DNA of 64,000 nt from Ceratodon purpureus (GCA_014871385.1 CM026431.1:7747778-7811777), one strand, 5' to 3'; positions 46,601-58,230 are shown, counted from the stretch's first letter. Made by a program: numbers and translations. The notes: generated from the letters alone by a model not told the origin.

Positions 46601-49600
46601 TTTTTGATCGCCAACTTGACAAGGTACCTTGCGGAAGTCGACACATCAATATCGTCTGTCGGATTTTTGAGATTATTTCATGTCTCCAAGTTTCCAAGGT
46701 ATCTAGGTAGATTGACACAAATAACCATCTGTCATAGGTTTTAGATTGTTTACGATATCTAATTTCCTGACGTACCTTGAGGAACTGGCCACATTGAATT
46801 CAACAGTCTAATTTCAGAGATTATTTCTACTGTCTTACTTCCCACAGTACCAAGGTAATTTGACACAATCAAAACCATATGTCGGATTTCAGAGCTAATC
46901 TAAACTCTCCAACTTGACAGAGTACCCTGCGGTAATCGACACATTAAAATCATCTGACACATTTTAGAGATTATTTCTTCGGACAAACATTCCAGAGTAC
47001 CCAGGTAAATGGAAACAATAAAATCATCTGTCGGATTTCTAAACTGGTTTGCTATCACAAACTTGACAAGGTACCTTGAGATGATTGACACTCGAAAATC
47101 ATCTGTCGGATTTTAGAGATAATTTCTTGCGACTAGTTTCCCAGAGTACCTAGGTAAATGTACAGAGAAAAACCATCTGTCGGATTCTAAAGATGATTTC
47201 TCGACTCAAACATTCCAGGGTACTTAGGTATTTTTCGCAGTTTGAGGCACATTTTCCTTAAAATTACTAAAAAAACACATCTTAGTGCAAATAATTGATC
47301 CAAATCATCAAAACGTATGTAAAAACTCTGTGGTACCTTGCTACCATGAGTGTTATAAATCGATCTGTCGGATTTTTTAGAAAATTTCCGCGAGCTCATT
47401 GGGCACATCCCCTCGGAATTAGAACGTCCGAAATTTCTCATAAAAATCCGACAGATCATTTTCGCGAGCTCAATGGGCACATCCCCTCGGAAATTGAACA
47501 TCCAGGATTTCTCATAAATATCCGACAGATCATTTCTACAAACTTAATGGGCACATCCCCTCGGAATTTGAACGTCCGAAATGTCTCATAAAAATCCGAC
47601 AGATCATTTTCGCGAGCTCAATGGGCACATCCCCTCGGAAATTGAACGTCCGAAATTTCTCATATAAATCCGACGGATCATTTTTAAGGAGCTCAATGGG
47701 CACATCCCCTCGGAAATTGAACATCCAAAATTTCTCATAAGAATCCGACAGATCATTTCTACGAACTTAATGGGCACATCCCCTCGGAAATTGAACGTCC
47801 GAAATTTCTTCCAAGAATCCGACAGATCATTTTAAAGGAGCTCAATGGGCACATCCCCTTGGAAATTATACATCCTAAATTTCTCATAAAAATATGACAG
47901 ACCATTTCTATGAACTTAATGGGCACATCCCCTCGGAATATGAACGTCCGAAATTTCTCATAAAAATCCGACTAATCATTTCTGCGATCTCAATGGGCAC
48001 ATCCCCTCGGAAATTTAACATCCAAAATTTCTCATAAAAATCCGACAGTTCATTTCTACGAACTTAATGGGCACATCCCCTTCGAAATTATACATCCAAA
48101 ATTTCTCATAAAGATTTAAAGAATAATCCGACAGACCATTTTTGAGATCAATTTCCAGTCATCACCACGAATTTTAACGTCCTATATTCAATGAATAACC
48201 CAATTGATCAACTCCAAAGTATTTACCTCGTTTTGAAATCCCTTGCCATGGACTGGATTTGCAACGGCTTGCTCTCTGTTGAACTTTGTTTGCAGCCTAT
48301 CCTTGGCTTCCTTCACGGCCTTGTCCACAGCTGCCCTCATCTCGTGCCCTGAATCATCACCAGGGTGCTCGTTGATCCAAATTTGAGAAGCCTCCTCTGC
48401 GACTTGGGCCAATGTTGCCTGTTTCAGTCCACGTGCCATTAACATCTCGGGACTTGAATCATCCAATTACGAATTGACAGCACTGATTTCTTATAACACT
48501 TACGCTGTGTAAAAACGTCACAAATACTTCTTGAGGCATCGAGTGCCACGACTTCTTAGTTGAACTCTTCGTGTGCGCCAGAAGATCCGGCGTTAGAATT
48601 CCACTCCTTTCCAGCTCCTCCACAGACATTTGCCCGTACGTCTGTATCTTGTGTAGAGTGTGCGGCAGCCTTTCTTTGACGTAAGCATCCTCATTGGCCC
48701 TGTGTCGAATACAACACACACTTCTTTAATATCAAAGATTCTAAATTTCCATGTTATTATATCCAACATCAACATCCGGAGAAAACACAATACTCTTGCA
48801 CAGTTTAGGACTCACTTGTTGATGGCATGCATTGCTGTCACTAGAGCTTCACGGCTTCCCTTCACATCGAGCAGAATACAGTCCGGCCTTCCGTTTGCTT
48901 TAGCCCATTCAAGATCATCTGGGTATTCCACTTCGATGAACTCCCGCCATGCCCTTGTGCGGTGGTTACCATCGAAGACATAAAACATCTTTCCTGTAAG
49001 ATCTTTTGTCTCCCTGTGCTGCCTGATCTCATCCTCGAACGCAGCGTTCAACACCTTCCAAGCGTTACACCATCCTGACTTCATCTCCTCGGTGACACTT
49101 GCGACGTCCCCCGTGTGCGATGTATCTGCAACATAAAATGCCCCAGACCCGGGTCTTATGCCGTTGAAGAACTTCTTGCAACTTCTGTACATCACTCTGC
49201 ATTGCTGGACGCACGAAATCACATGGGATTAACCGGCATAAGGGAATCTTGATCATTGAATATTGGTGAGGTCTGCGGCGCATTTTGAGTAATGCAGCGT
49301 ATGGGTCCGGTTTCAACTCCTCCCTGAATTGACGGAATGCTTGCCGAACATTCACAGGCTTTCGAGGAGGTTCAATCTCTTCCACCTGCCCACCAAGGCT
49401 CAATAGAGTATCAGCGCCGGCTTCGCCATCACCAACTTGGGTCTGATCCTCGGTCTGATCGTCATCCTCCTTGCTGTCCTTGTCCTTGCTGGGTTCTTGC
49501 TGAAACCAGTCCTCCTCCGGCTGCTCACGCGAGCCATCCTCCTGCTGCTCACGCGAGCCCTCTTCCTGCTGCTCGCTCGAGAACACCGCCTTGCCCACTT

Positions 49601-49778
49601 CATCATCTCCTTCGAGCAAGGAGCCCATAAAGTTTACTTTTGGTGGGGCCGTGCCATTACGGATGGGAGGTTGCGAACTACCCATATCCTCGTCCATGAA
49701 GGAACCTCTCGGAATATCGTCTATCACGCTCTTCACTGCCTCTGTGGCCGCGTCTACCATATCGTGGGAAGTGCTCAT
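43697..49778 (-). CDS. ParB-like / beta-class DNA methyltransferase fusion, seven or more exons, element cargo
   Basis: Exons 49778-48816, 48699-48504, 48445-48227, 46205-45987, 45869-44378, 44273-44045 and 43922-43697 give about 1180 residues. After an acidic leader, a ParB/sulfiredoxin-like domain starts near residue 177 (IPLCRLIPC) and reaches YVFDGNHRTRAWREF near 267, the GHHR-type signature. A basic linker has KKRKRGAK, a nuclear signal. The C-terminal part has motif IV first (ADLIIIDIPEG, ~849) and motif I last (VVVDIGAGTG joined by splicing to ASIKACRQSGRNIVALEDD). This is the beta-class order of N4-cytosine/N6-adenine DNA methyltransferases. Motif IV is DIPE instead of DPPY, so catalysis is doubtful. 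Exon 1 changes frame by one base near 49178 between DVQKLQE and FFNGIRPGSG; a mutation or an odd intron could explain it. The 2.0-kb fourth intron (counting only visible ones, the third) contains the 74-bp arrays. ParB-methylase fusions are known in phages and bacteria; here the gene is eukaryotic in structure. Confidence 0.72.
46430..47230 (+). repeat. ~74-bp tandem array 1 carrying ATCTGTCGGATTT
   Basis: About ten degenerate units, each with CATCTGTCGGATTT-AGAGAT and a GGTACCTTG or GTACCTAGGTAAAT block. Clear motif copies are at 46583, 46657, 46879, 47027, 47101 and 47175, 74 bp apart where regular. It lies in an intron of the ParB-methyltransferase gene. Confidence 0.8.
47362..48140 (+). 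repeat. ~74-bp tandem array 2 carrying the motif in reverse
   Basis: Ten units contain AATCCGACAGATCATTT and AATGGGCACATCCCCTCGGA followed by AACGTCCGAAATTTCTCATA. The motif copies (47447, 47519, 47594, 47669, 47742, 47817, 47893, 47966, 48040, 48126) are the reverse complement of those in array 1. The period is the same although the rest of the unit differs. The arrays meet near 47360. Confidence 0.88.
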
Positions 49779-50733
49779 CGCGCCCTGCAAGGTAGAGGCA
49801 CGTTACATGCAAGTCAATAGAAGGCCGCATTTCAGAGCACAACAAATACACCCAAATGCGAAGCATAACATCATAAACCCTAAGAAGTCACAAAAACCCT
49901 AAGCAACACTTACAGATGTAATGCGTATTATACGGCAATCCGTCACTAGTTGTTGTGCACTCCCAATGATTAAAGCCTTGAAAAAACGCCGCTCTTGACA
50001 CCCACAAACCCTTCTCGGCCACAATAATTCAGACCTCGCACTATCCACCTAAACCTTGCAACGGCAACCCAGATGGAGATGTGCTCTGAAGCCGCCCCTC
50101 TCAGACCCTCTCAAAACCTATACTTACACCATTTCAGCATACCCTTAACCTACCAAAGAACCTAACTCCAAACCCCCTCCATGCATCTCCGACCTCCAAC
50201 ACGACAACCCTCAGTAGACTGAAGAGCAAGGCTCCCCGTCTGTCAATTTATGCGTGCTTACTCCCTTGCCTCGAGTGGCTTCTAAGTCACACTTCTTGCT
50301 CACTCCCTTGCCACGATTAGCTTCTAAGCCACACTTCCTGCTCGCGGCGGCCCCCACTCTACCCTAACCGCGACAACCATCAATTCCTACAGCTAACTAC
50401 AATGATGACCGCACCAACTTCCTACGCAACGATAAGTATGACAATGACTGTGATGCATGCCAAGAACCTTCAAACTTTTAAAACCCTCATAAGCCATTAG
50501 TACACACCGCGGCCGGCTTCAACCCGGTTGGGTGATGACTACAACCACTCCCTCCTCTACGCCCAGCGTACCATGAAAATTGCGACGGCAAACTATTAAA
50601 CCATAAAACACTTATCATGACGATCACACCACTCACTATTCTGATGCCGCAAACCAGTCCTACGAGTACTTGATCCCGACCTGGCACTGGCTAGCAAAAA
50701 TCTCGCTGATCAATCATGATGCTACAGCTGCGT
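49779..50733. other. Upstream region of the ParB-methyltransferase gene
   Basis: A non-coding leader exon probably ends near 49914 (CATCT/GTAAGTG on the minus strand). The acceptor TTGCAG lies just before the start-codon exon. No other gene was recognised. Confidence 0.35.
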
Positions 50734-51108
50734 CTAGAACGTACCAAGACATCGTGCTGACAAGCTTACATCAGAATGTCGCGGCTGAAGAATGGAACTG
50801 GCGTGTAGATCGCTGAACACCCTCCTTGAGACGGCCACCGTCATTTGCCCGTCGACGAAGTGATTGCTGCTAACTTTCGTGGCCGATCCTCGAGTGTTGA
50901 CGCTCGGACACCCTTCAATCTTGGATCTCGAGTCCCTGAGAATCGAGCTTACTGAACGAACAACCTTGCTTTGACTCTTGCTCTGACTCTGATACTTCCT
51001 GTCCGTCAAGCGCAACCCCGTCTTACTCTTTCTGCGCTTCTTCTTTGATCTCTCCTGGGTTTCTTCACTGGGGGAGCCTAACCCCCCACTCCGATGTGAC
51101 TTGGGCAT
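50734..51108 (-). CDS. Hypothetical basic protein with nuclear-localisation-like cluster
   Basis: The 124-codon frame begins MPKSHRSGG, with a KKKRRKSK cluster near residue 22 and a serine/arginine-rich body. The start codon directly follows an acceptor-like CACAG, so it could be a second exon with a non-coding first exon upstream. No domain was recognised. It sits between the divergent ParB-methyltransferase and transposase genes. It may be an accessory DNA- or RNA-binding protein, but low complexity makes even its coding status uncertain. Confidence 0.35.
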   Translation of the reverse strand: MPKSHRSGGLGSPSEETQERSKKKRRKSKTGLRLTDRKYQSQSKSQSKVVRSVSSILRDSRSKIEGCPSVNTRGSATKVSSNHFVDGQMTVAVSRRVFSDLHASSILQPRHSDVSLSARCLGTF

Positions 51109-51550
51109 CTGTGACGGTGAACGTAAAACTTACTTCGAAGACAAAACCGGCTCATACTCTTATCAGATCCTTGATGCATTGAGAGAGAAATGAACCTCAA
51201 CCGTGCTATGTTGAAAATGACTAAGGCCAATGTGTGATGCACTTAGGCTAAATGTCCCCCACCGAGCTCTAAGTTCGCCTATTAATTGAGGTTCCATAGG
51301 GCGTCATAGGCTTTGCCATGACGGTTTCTTCTCATAGACGATTTATTTTTGAATCTGTCAGTCATTAATGCTGATTGTGTGCCCAAAATAAAAGCTGTTC
51401 AACTATATTCTGGGACATGATACTGGTCTTGAACCACGCTGCAATGGTGAACTATCACCTACTTGGTTACAAAACTCTTAAACCACCCAATGCAACAGCC
51501 TTCCTGCTTCACTTCGGCTCTTCCACTCTGTGCACATCTTACCCGTAGAG

Positions 51551-54500
51551 ATGGCTCGTATACGTGCTGAAGGTCACGATGTTCCATTCTGTGTCCCATG
51601 TAATTCGGAGGGTGTAGGGTCGATTACCGCTAGCTTGTTGAGCGTGAGATACAACCTTGTTCTTGAGTCCGTCCATCTTGAGGAAGAAATTGTCAACGAC
51701 GACGGCGAACTGATTCAAACTGTATATCAGATGCCGATTAGAGCTAAGGATGGTAGGGAGTGGCTTCTTGAGGCTAGAAGATATGTCGTGAGGGGACTCA
51801 CTGCGGATCGTTGGGCTGCATCCACTGAGATATTAACACCGGGCCGATCCATGACATCGACTGTCGATGTTGGAACCGAGCCAAATCCTCCTGTGAAACA
51901 ACCCGTAGCTCAACGCATTCATGTCCTAAGTGAGTCAGATAAGGATGATTTCGTTACGCCGTCCCAAGCTCAGCCTAGTTCTTCGCAGAAACCAGTATCG
52001 GGTAGCTTCAGTGTCATCCCCGGCCTTATGCGTCTTTTTTCCAAACCCGGAGCGAGGAATGCATTGTCGAGGTTGGACTTTAGAGCACTTCAGAGGGATC
52101 GGGTGCCATTTCTACCGACCGAGTTTAACGGGGACGTGCTCTTCGAGCTTCCACCAATCCCTGATCGCGGCACTGCAGCGAGCGCAAAGTCGATGGCAGG
52201 GATGGATAAGAAGTACGACGCACATCCATGGTGCAAGACCATGACGACCAACATCACAAACGACCAAGGACTGACTTTCAGATATTCTATATGTGCAGGT
52301 CATCTGAAATGCCAGAACGAGAAGTGCGACTTCTTGCTTCGAGGAGACAAACGCAAGATGGAGGTGAACGAGTCTGAGTGGGACGGTGTCACGCTTACCC
52401 CGTTTGTCGTTGGTTGTGATCCTCCTCCGAAGTCCACACTTGTATGCAAAATCTGCAGATATCCCCCGGAATGCATCGCCACGTGCCCTGCAAGGATGTA
52501 CTACGTGCTCGGGAATCCTGCGATGTCACGTGCGTGTATCCATATCGGTACACATAACCACCCTGTTGGATACGTTGAGTGCAGGGAGACCAAGCAGAAG
52601 GTTCTCGACCTACTCGAGTTGCATATGCAGAACACTCCGTACGCCAAGACATCGGCCCTAGCTCTAGAGGCGAGTAAGGATTTTCTGAGTGAGTACCTCC
52701 TAACTGCACCGGGGGAGAAGCGGACCATTCTTTCGGACGAAGAGTTGGATGAGGTGTTCAAGAAGTATTATACACTCAGCAAGCCCGGGCTTAAGAACGC
52801 CGTGACGACCTTCAGGGGGATCGGTAACCTGGGCATTATCGACGGCATCGCTGCCTTGCGGGGCTGCAGCAAGTGGGAGTTTATTCATGACAATAAATTT
52901 CCCGGGCAGGGTTCAAAAGGGGACAAGGTTTTTATCTTTAAGATGTCCGAGAAAGGTCCCGGGTCGGGAGTGGACCTTGTAAAGCGAATGCAACCTGGCG
53001 GGGATCTCCAGGATTCCTGGATTATGTTTGATCACGTCAAGCGCACAAAGGGTTGGACAACCATGGCATGTCATGTCTATGACTCTCAGTATTGCCGGGT
53101 CATGACTATCGCCATTTGTGATATGCAGTCAGAAGACGTGAGGGCCCAGACCGTGATGTGGCAATTCCTGAACGGAATAATGGCAAAATATGGCTATGAC
53201 AAAGTCAACTTCAAGGGCTTCATGGCGGACAGCGCCCAGGCCAACTGGAACTGTGTGCGGAAGATCTATGGAAGTGGCGACGCGACGGTTCCAATGCCAG
53301 ACCGTGAGCGTACGTGCCAGTTTCATTGGGCAACCTCACTTAGGAAGCACACTGAGGCTCACATCATCGGATCAGATTTGCAGAGGCAGCATTACGTGCT
53401 TTGCAAGCAGTATCGTGATGCAAAGAACATGGAAGAAGCCGACATTCGTTTCCACGCGATCCGAGCATGGTGGACCTCCTCAGGCGCTACTACTGCCTCC
53501 GGTCTTCGTGACCTCGAACTTTGGCTCGTATTTTGGCACTTTAGATATCGACAGTGGGGAGGCTTCATGCAATTGGTGAGTACAACATCTCTTTTTTTAT
53601 CCAGTCACTTAATACACTTATTTGACGTAGAATTGATTGAATCAGCAATTTCTTTGATTGCAGGACCTTACGGACGCCGAGAAGGACGAGATGCCCTCTT
53701 GCAACCTCTCGGAGACTGTGCACAATATATGGCTTCAGATGTCGGGCAATCGTGGCGACAACATCTACTTTGCCACGGTGGGCGATTATGTTAGGGGCTT
53801 CATGCAATGCACTAACTATAGCGCCTACCTGCGAGGTGAGACCCCGGGTAAGGGACCTTGCAAAGCCGAACTCCGTTTACGGCGAGCTCAAAAATCAGGG
53901 ATTCCCAAGCGCCTTGCCGATGCCACTGAACACTTCCATGACGCTCCACAGTTGCTCTCCCGTGAGCCACATCGTGAAGGCGAGGAGCTCTTTGGGTCCA
54001 CGAAACGGAAGCTGAATCAACCGATCGGATCCGAATATGACTCCCACAGGCCGGACAAGGTAAATTTTTCTCAACCTCGTCTGAGCACTAGGAATACGCG
54101 AGCACGCAAGGAGCCTGATGCTGAACCAGAGGATTCACCTCCACAAAGGGTCCAAGCGGCACCCCCATCGCCAGTCTCAAGCCCGGACGAGAACAGGAGT
54201 CGTCATCATGTAACCGCTGTGGAGGAGACGGATGTGGACGAGAGTATGTGGCACCTTGTCAGGCTTCCAAAGGGATCGGCGAAGGCGTGTTTTGCTCAAC
54301 AGGCGAGGACGAATAAGAAGTGCACGGCGAGGCTCATACGGGGAAAGAAGGCTACAATTGTGCCATGCTACTGGGGCATCTTCACCGACGTCAGGAAGGA
54401 TCAGCAAAAATGGATGCAGTTCTGCTTCTGTAACGACGACATCCAGAGATGCGTCATGGGTACTAAGCGGAACTGGGTCTCCAGCATGCCCCCTCCCCCG

Positions 54501-55112
54501 CTTATCTGGCCTGTCAAGCGTGGCTCTCGCCTTTCAAAGAGGGAGATACTTGACCTCGAGGCAGCCGGTTTCAGACTCCCTCAACGCCAAGAATTACCCG
54601 CTCACCAAGTTTTTCACGACGGTGCATCTCTCCCACAGCGGCCACGGTTTGACCTCTCGCAGTGGAGTGCACCCCCAGCTCCAGGAATATATCCCACGGT
54701 GCGAGGAGGATTCAAGATTCGGCGTTGTAACCGGGTGCCACGAACAGAGCACGAGAACAACTCGGCCTCATCTACTCTACTCACCATTCGAATCCAATCA
54801 GTCACACTCATACCTAACCCAGGTTTCGGGTGCATCATCAGCGTTGTCTCTGAGACCGTATCGGAGTCTAACGTCTACAAAATAACAATTGGCCCGCAGC
54901 CCGCCTGCACCTGCCCCAACTTCAAGGAAATGTCCATCAAGTCGCTGGGAAAACGACCTCCCTGGGTTCCTTGCAAGCATCTCTATTACATCTTTAATGC
55001 TATATGCAACCTTGATATTAACCAGGACTCCTACATCCATGCTCCAAGCCTCAGCTTTAACGAGGTCAAGGCTATTTTTCAGAGTGGCCTTCTTTCGCTT
55101 ATCAATGTCTAG
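51551..55112 (+). CDS. Mutator-like transposase with C-terminal SWIM zinc finger
   Basis: Two exons (51551-53575 and 53664-55112) join in phase to 1157 residues. The start MARIRAEGHD is the first ATG. A Cys/His cluster at about 255-345 (CQNEKCDFLL, CKICRYPPEC, HIGTHNH) resembles the WRKY-GCM1-like DNA-binding fingers of MULE and FAR1-type proteins. The MULE domain follows with WIMFDHVKRT (first Asp, ~493), FMADSAQANWN (second Asp, ~558) and RTCQFHW (the C-x-x-H signature, ~588). After a disordered basic region, a SWIM finger is formed by ACTCPNF near 1089 and PCKHLYY near 1112. The frame is intact. As the only transposase inside the 26.8-kb element, and of a type matching its 10-bp target duplication, it very probably mobilises it. 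Confidence 0.85.
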
Positions 55113-56155
55113 GTTTGCTTCTGATGTGTCTTTTTCCCCTACCTTCATCCTAGGGCGCTCGGTACGAACTCGGTGACATTTTTATTCCTATTACGTCACA
55201 GATTAAAGCGGTGGCAAAACTGCTCGTATTCATGTCGGATATTCCGATCATGTGTTGGCATGAGCATCGTTTAGTATACGGTTCAATCCAGACATTTTTG
55301 TATATTTGTATTTAATTCTATAAATATTCTAAGTTTTCCCAGAAATTGATCTACTTTATGCGCCAACGATAGTAAAATTTCTTATTATCAATGGTACCCA
55401 ATCACATCGAAGACATAGAATGCACATGCTCTCACTTCTCTGCTATCTAACTATTGCATCCATCCAAACGCCGTCGCAATTCTCATCCCGAATAACGTTG
55501 TCGTCATGGCATAATGAAGAATTCTGATACTGGGCCGGGTCCCCCTCATCACGGCCCCTTCCCAAACCCGGCTGACGGTTTTTTTGAGTCCACTTCGTTC
55601 CCCTCCCGCGGCAGGGTACCTTGCCTCAAGTCCGTCCCGGAAATCATCTGACGGATCCGGCACTACGTTCTGGGTCCGAACCAAAACCACGGGTGGCGCC
55701 CTTCCACCACTTCAGAGAACTACCCTACGGGTAACAAAATGACATCTCAGTAATTTAAGTCCGATAAAATTCACGTTGATCTCCCGGATGACAAAATATT
55801 GCAGGGATCCTACTGCCGGATTTTTTGGCAGGTATATATCCCGTTATATAATCATCCCGTTTGCTCCATTAAGAGAGATATATGTATTGTATTCTAAATG
55901 ATGATTAGATAATGTTTTGGAGGTCATCGAAATGCACGCTTTCCTCATAACCAGAGTTCAAAAAATCTCGGTTAACTCAATTGAATCCTGCCAGACTGCC
56001 GCCGAATTCGTGAGAGTACGATACACCTCAATCGATAAAGCTGTATTCAATTACCAATGTTTCATTGCTGATTCCGGCGCTCTGTGATTGCTTGTGGGAT
56101 GATCTCTATACATGAGGTTGGTGGAGATCGCATAATCATTCTCAGCTGAAGCCTC
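55113..56155. other. Spacer with motif-rich block
   Basis: The block 55527-55700 is GC-rich and holds CTGACGG (55573), ATCATCTGACGGATCC (55646) and GGTACCTTGC, all elements also seen in array 1. The minus-strand open frame across it (55451-55690) is not accepted as a gene. Confidence 0.4.
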
Positions 56156-56830
56156 ATGCCAATGGACCTCGCGATGAAACCAATCTATTTTAGCCTAGGC
56201 CGTAAATCGCGAATTATGTTAGACACCAGCTCCATGATGGATCCGCAGATCGGGGATATTGTATTTCGCAAACCCTCCGCCCAGGCCAAGATTGAGTTCT
56301 CACTCTACCAGTGCGCTGAGGATTGGTCTCAGAATTTTAAGACGTGGCTTTTGAAAGTGTTTACCTGCAGTGTGGTCTTTGATGATCAATTTCTCCATTT
56401 CGTTGACGCTCCAAAGATGATGAGGTGCATCATGCTTTTTGTCTGGGTACCTGGCCAAGGCTTTCAGGAAGCACCTTCCGGAGGAATCATGACACCTCAT
56501 ATTCCTCCGAGTGAGTCCACAACCTTTCATCGACTGAGTCAGGTGGGGTTCTTCCCGGACGGCAACAGCGTGACGTTATGTTTTGCGCAGCCCTCCCCAC
56601 CCGACCCAGTCACGTTTCTGAGAGTCGATTTCTGGCGAGACACGTACCGCCAGGAAGCGTATTCGGGGCTGCAGGTTCTTAACGTTGTTGACAACCCTTC
56701 CACGCAGTGCCCTACGCTGCGCATGATTTCTCTATGGAAACGAAATGGCGAAAGATGGATTTGTGATAGTTCTGTGATAGGTCCAAGTCTGCAGTCTGTA
56801 TCGGAGGTGGCGAAGGAAGTTCCCGTTTGA
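56156..56830 (+). CDS. Hypothetical protein, element cargo
   Basis: This is an intact 224-codon frame with good codon-level composition and internal patterns such as FFPDGNSVTLCFAQPSPPDP and FLRVDFWRDTYRQE. Alternating hydrophobic strands suggest an all-beta fold. No family was recognised. It lies downstream of the transposase in the same orientation with a 1-kb gap. The motif copies at 55573 and 55646 lie about 0.5 kb upstream. The start at 56156 is the first ATG; MKPIYF at 56174 is an alternative. Confidence 0.5.
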   Translation: MPMDLAMKPIYFSLGRKSRIMLDTSSMMDPQIGDIVFRKPSAQAKIEFSLYQCAEDWSQNFKTWLLKVFTCSVVFDDQFLHFVDAPKMMRCIMLFVWVPGQGFQEAPSGGIMTPHIPPSESTTFHRLSQVGFFPDGNSVTLCFAQPSPPDPVTFLRVDFWRDTYRQEAYSGLQVLNVVDNPSTQCPTLRMISLWKRNGERWICDSSVIGPSLQSVSEVAKEVPV

Positions 56831-57623
56831 CATCTATGTTGACAGCATCGTGATATAGTCGCTGTTTTGTAACAGGGTATAGTCGTTGTACTGCTTTTAA
56901 CTTGCTCCCTTAATACATATGTAATCACTTTGATATCAGTCTATCTTTGCCAAGCTTACATTTGCACATTGTTTGAAGCACTACACTTTAGTTCTTGAAC
57001 CAAATTGACAGCAAACTATGCATCATCAAGCCCCGTTTCACAAACAAATTGTCTGTGTATGTTGAGTTCTTTGTCACTAAACTGTCCCACAAACTATTTT
57101 CATTTCCTATCTCACTATAAGCCAGGTACCACCGGCTCCAGATGATGCAGTAGTCCGGCCGTCGGAGTCCCATGACACTCGGTCTTCCTTCCCTTCACCC
57201 TACTACCGTAGTACCTTACCCCTACCATTCTCCTGTATGTGGCTGACGGATTCTTCAGTAAGTTTAGTCTTGCCAACAATATCGAGGGTGCCCACCCGTT
57301 CAGAACTACCATTGGAATTGTAGAATTACGTCACGGTAACTTAAGATTTCATAATTAATATAAAATTTCATAACGCCGGCCGCCCTTTGCACTACGTCCT
57401 TGTTACGGATCTTAATTGTACCCAGAATGGAGGTGAAACATCACATTAGATCGAGTAAAATTGATATGCCAAAATTGAAATATTTTCTCGCCCCCCATGT
57501 CATTCTTTATTGTACCCAGGTTGGTTAAGATACATGATAACGACATTTAGATTTCCTAGGCTCGGACGATGCTACGGCTGCAACCACTAATGCAGTTTAC
57601 ACTTAAATATTTTGTTAGCCTTA
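56831..57623. other. Spacer
   Basis: No gene was recognised. A motif variant GGCTGACGGATTC is at about 57240, with GGTACCACCGG at about 57125. Confidence 0.4.
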
Positions 57624-58124
57624 CTACTGCTCAACGGCAATACTATCTTCTCCATCAACAGAAAAGTCTAGCCTCTCCCATCCTTGGTGTTCTTCAAGAT
57701 TGATTGCACTATCAGTCGCCGATATGGTTGGCGTTGTTGGTCTCTCTAAATGCTTGGGCAACTGCGACACGTACATCTTTCCGTCCCCAACGGCACCAGC
57801 ATATGGATTGGCCGCGCATCTCAACGTCCTTGTCACGATCGGTCTCATCATCTTTGGCTTCCAACACGGACTTGCGATCCTTGGAATGTTCCACGAACCG
57901 CGAAGCTAAGAATATGGGCCTGCTCTTCGAGGAATCAAGTTCTCCATGTTTTCCGCTTTGTCGATCACAGCCACTTCCCTTCCAGACTGAATCGAGTAGT
58001 CACCTAGGTTTGAGAGGATATCAATTACTTCGCACTCTTCCGCACTCGGAACCCAAACTTCACAGTCCTCTTTCACCATCCCCATGCCGCTAATCACTTG
58101 CGCACATCTGAGGTACCTCAACAT
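57624..58124 (-). pseudogene. Frameshifted hypothetical gene at the right end of the giant element
   Basis: On the minus strand coding-like sequence runs through three frames. It starts at MLRYLRCAQVISG (58124), changes frame near 57945 to LDSSKSRPIFLASRFVEHSK, and changes again near 57800 to NPYAGAVGDGKMYVSQLPKH, with a stop at 57624. Either the gene is broken by two small indels or it has introns I cannot resolve. The segments contain acidic and basic helices but no recognised domain. The element motif TCTGTCGGATTT at 58143 lies just upstream of the start. Confidence 0.4.
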
Positions 58125-58230
58125 TCTATGGTCGCCCAAGAGCGTCTGTCGGATTTTACAGTCTTTCCACTGCCAATATTTGGGGGCGGTACCTCGCAAT
58201 TTCCACGGTTATATGCCACACATGCTCGAC

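Noticed and set aside
47362-48140. CRISPR-like array
   Set aside because: The regular ~74-bp units vary throughout and have no constant repeat/variable spacer pattern. They lie in an intron of a eukaryotic gene.
49337-49820. Plus-strand frames rich in Leu/Pro opposite the ParB-like exon
   Set aside because: They are antisense to the Glu/Gln-rich acidic leader of the ParB-methyltransferase gene.
52112-52761. Antisense open frames over the transposase
   Set aside because: They are shadows of the MULE coding sequence without independent features.
55451-55690. 79-codon minus-strand frame after the transposase
   Set aside because: It spans the motif-rich non-coding block; its composition reflects the GC-rich repeats.
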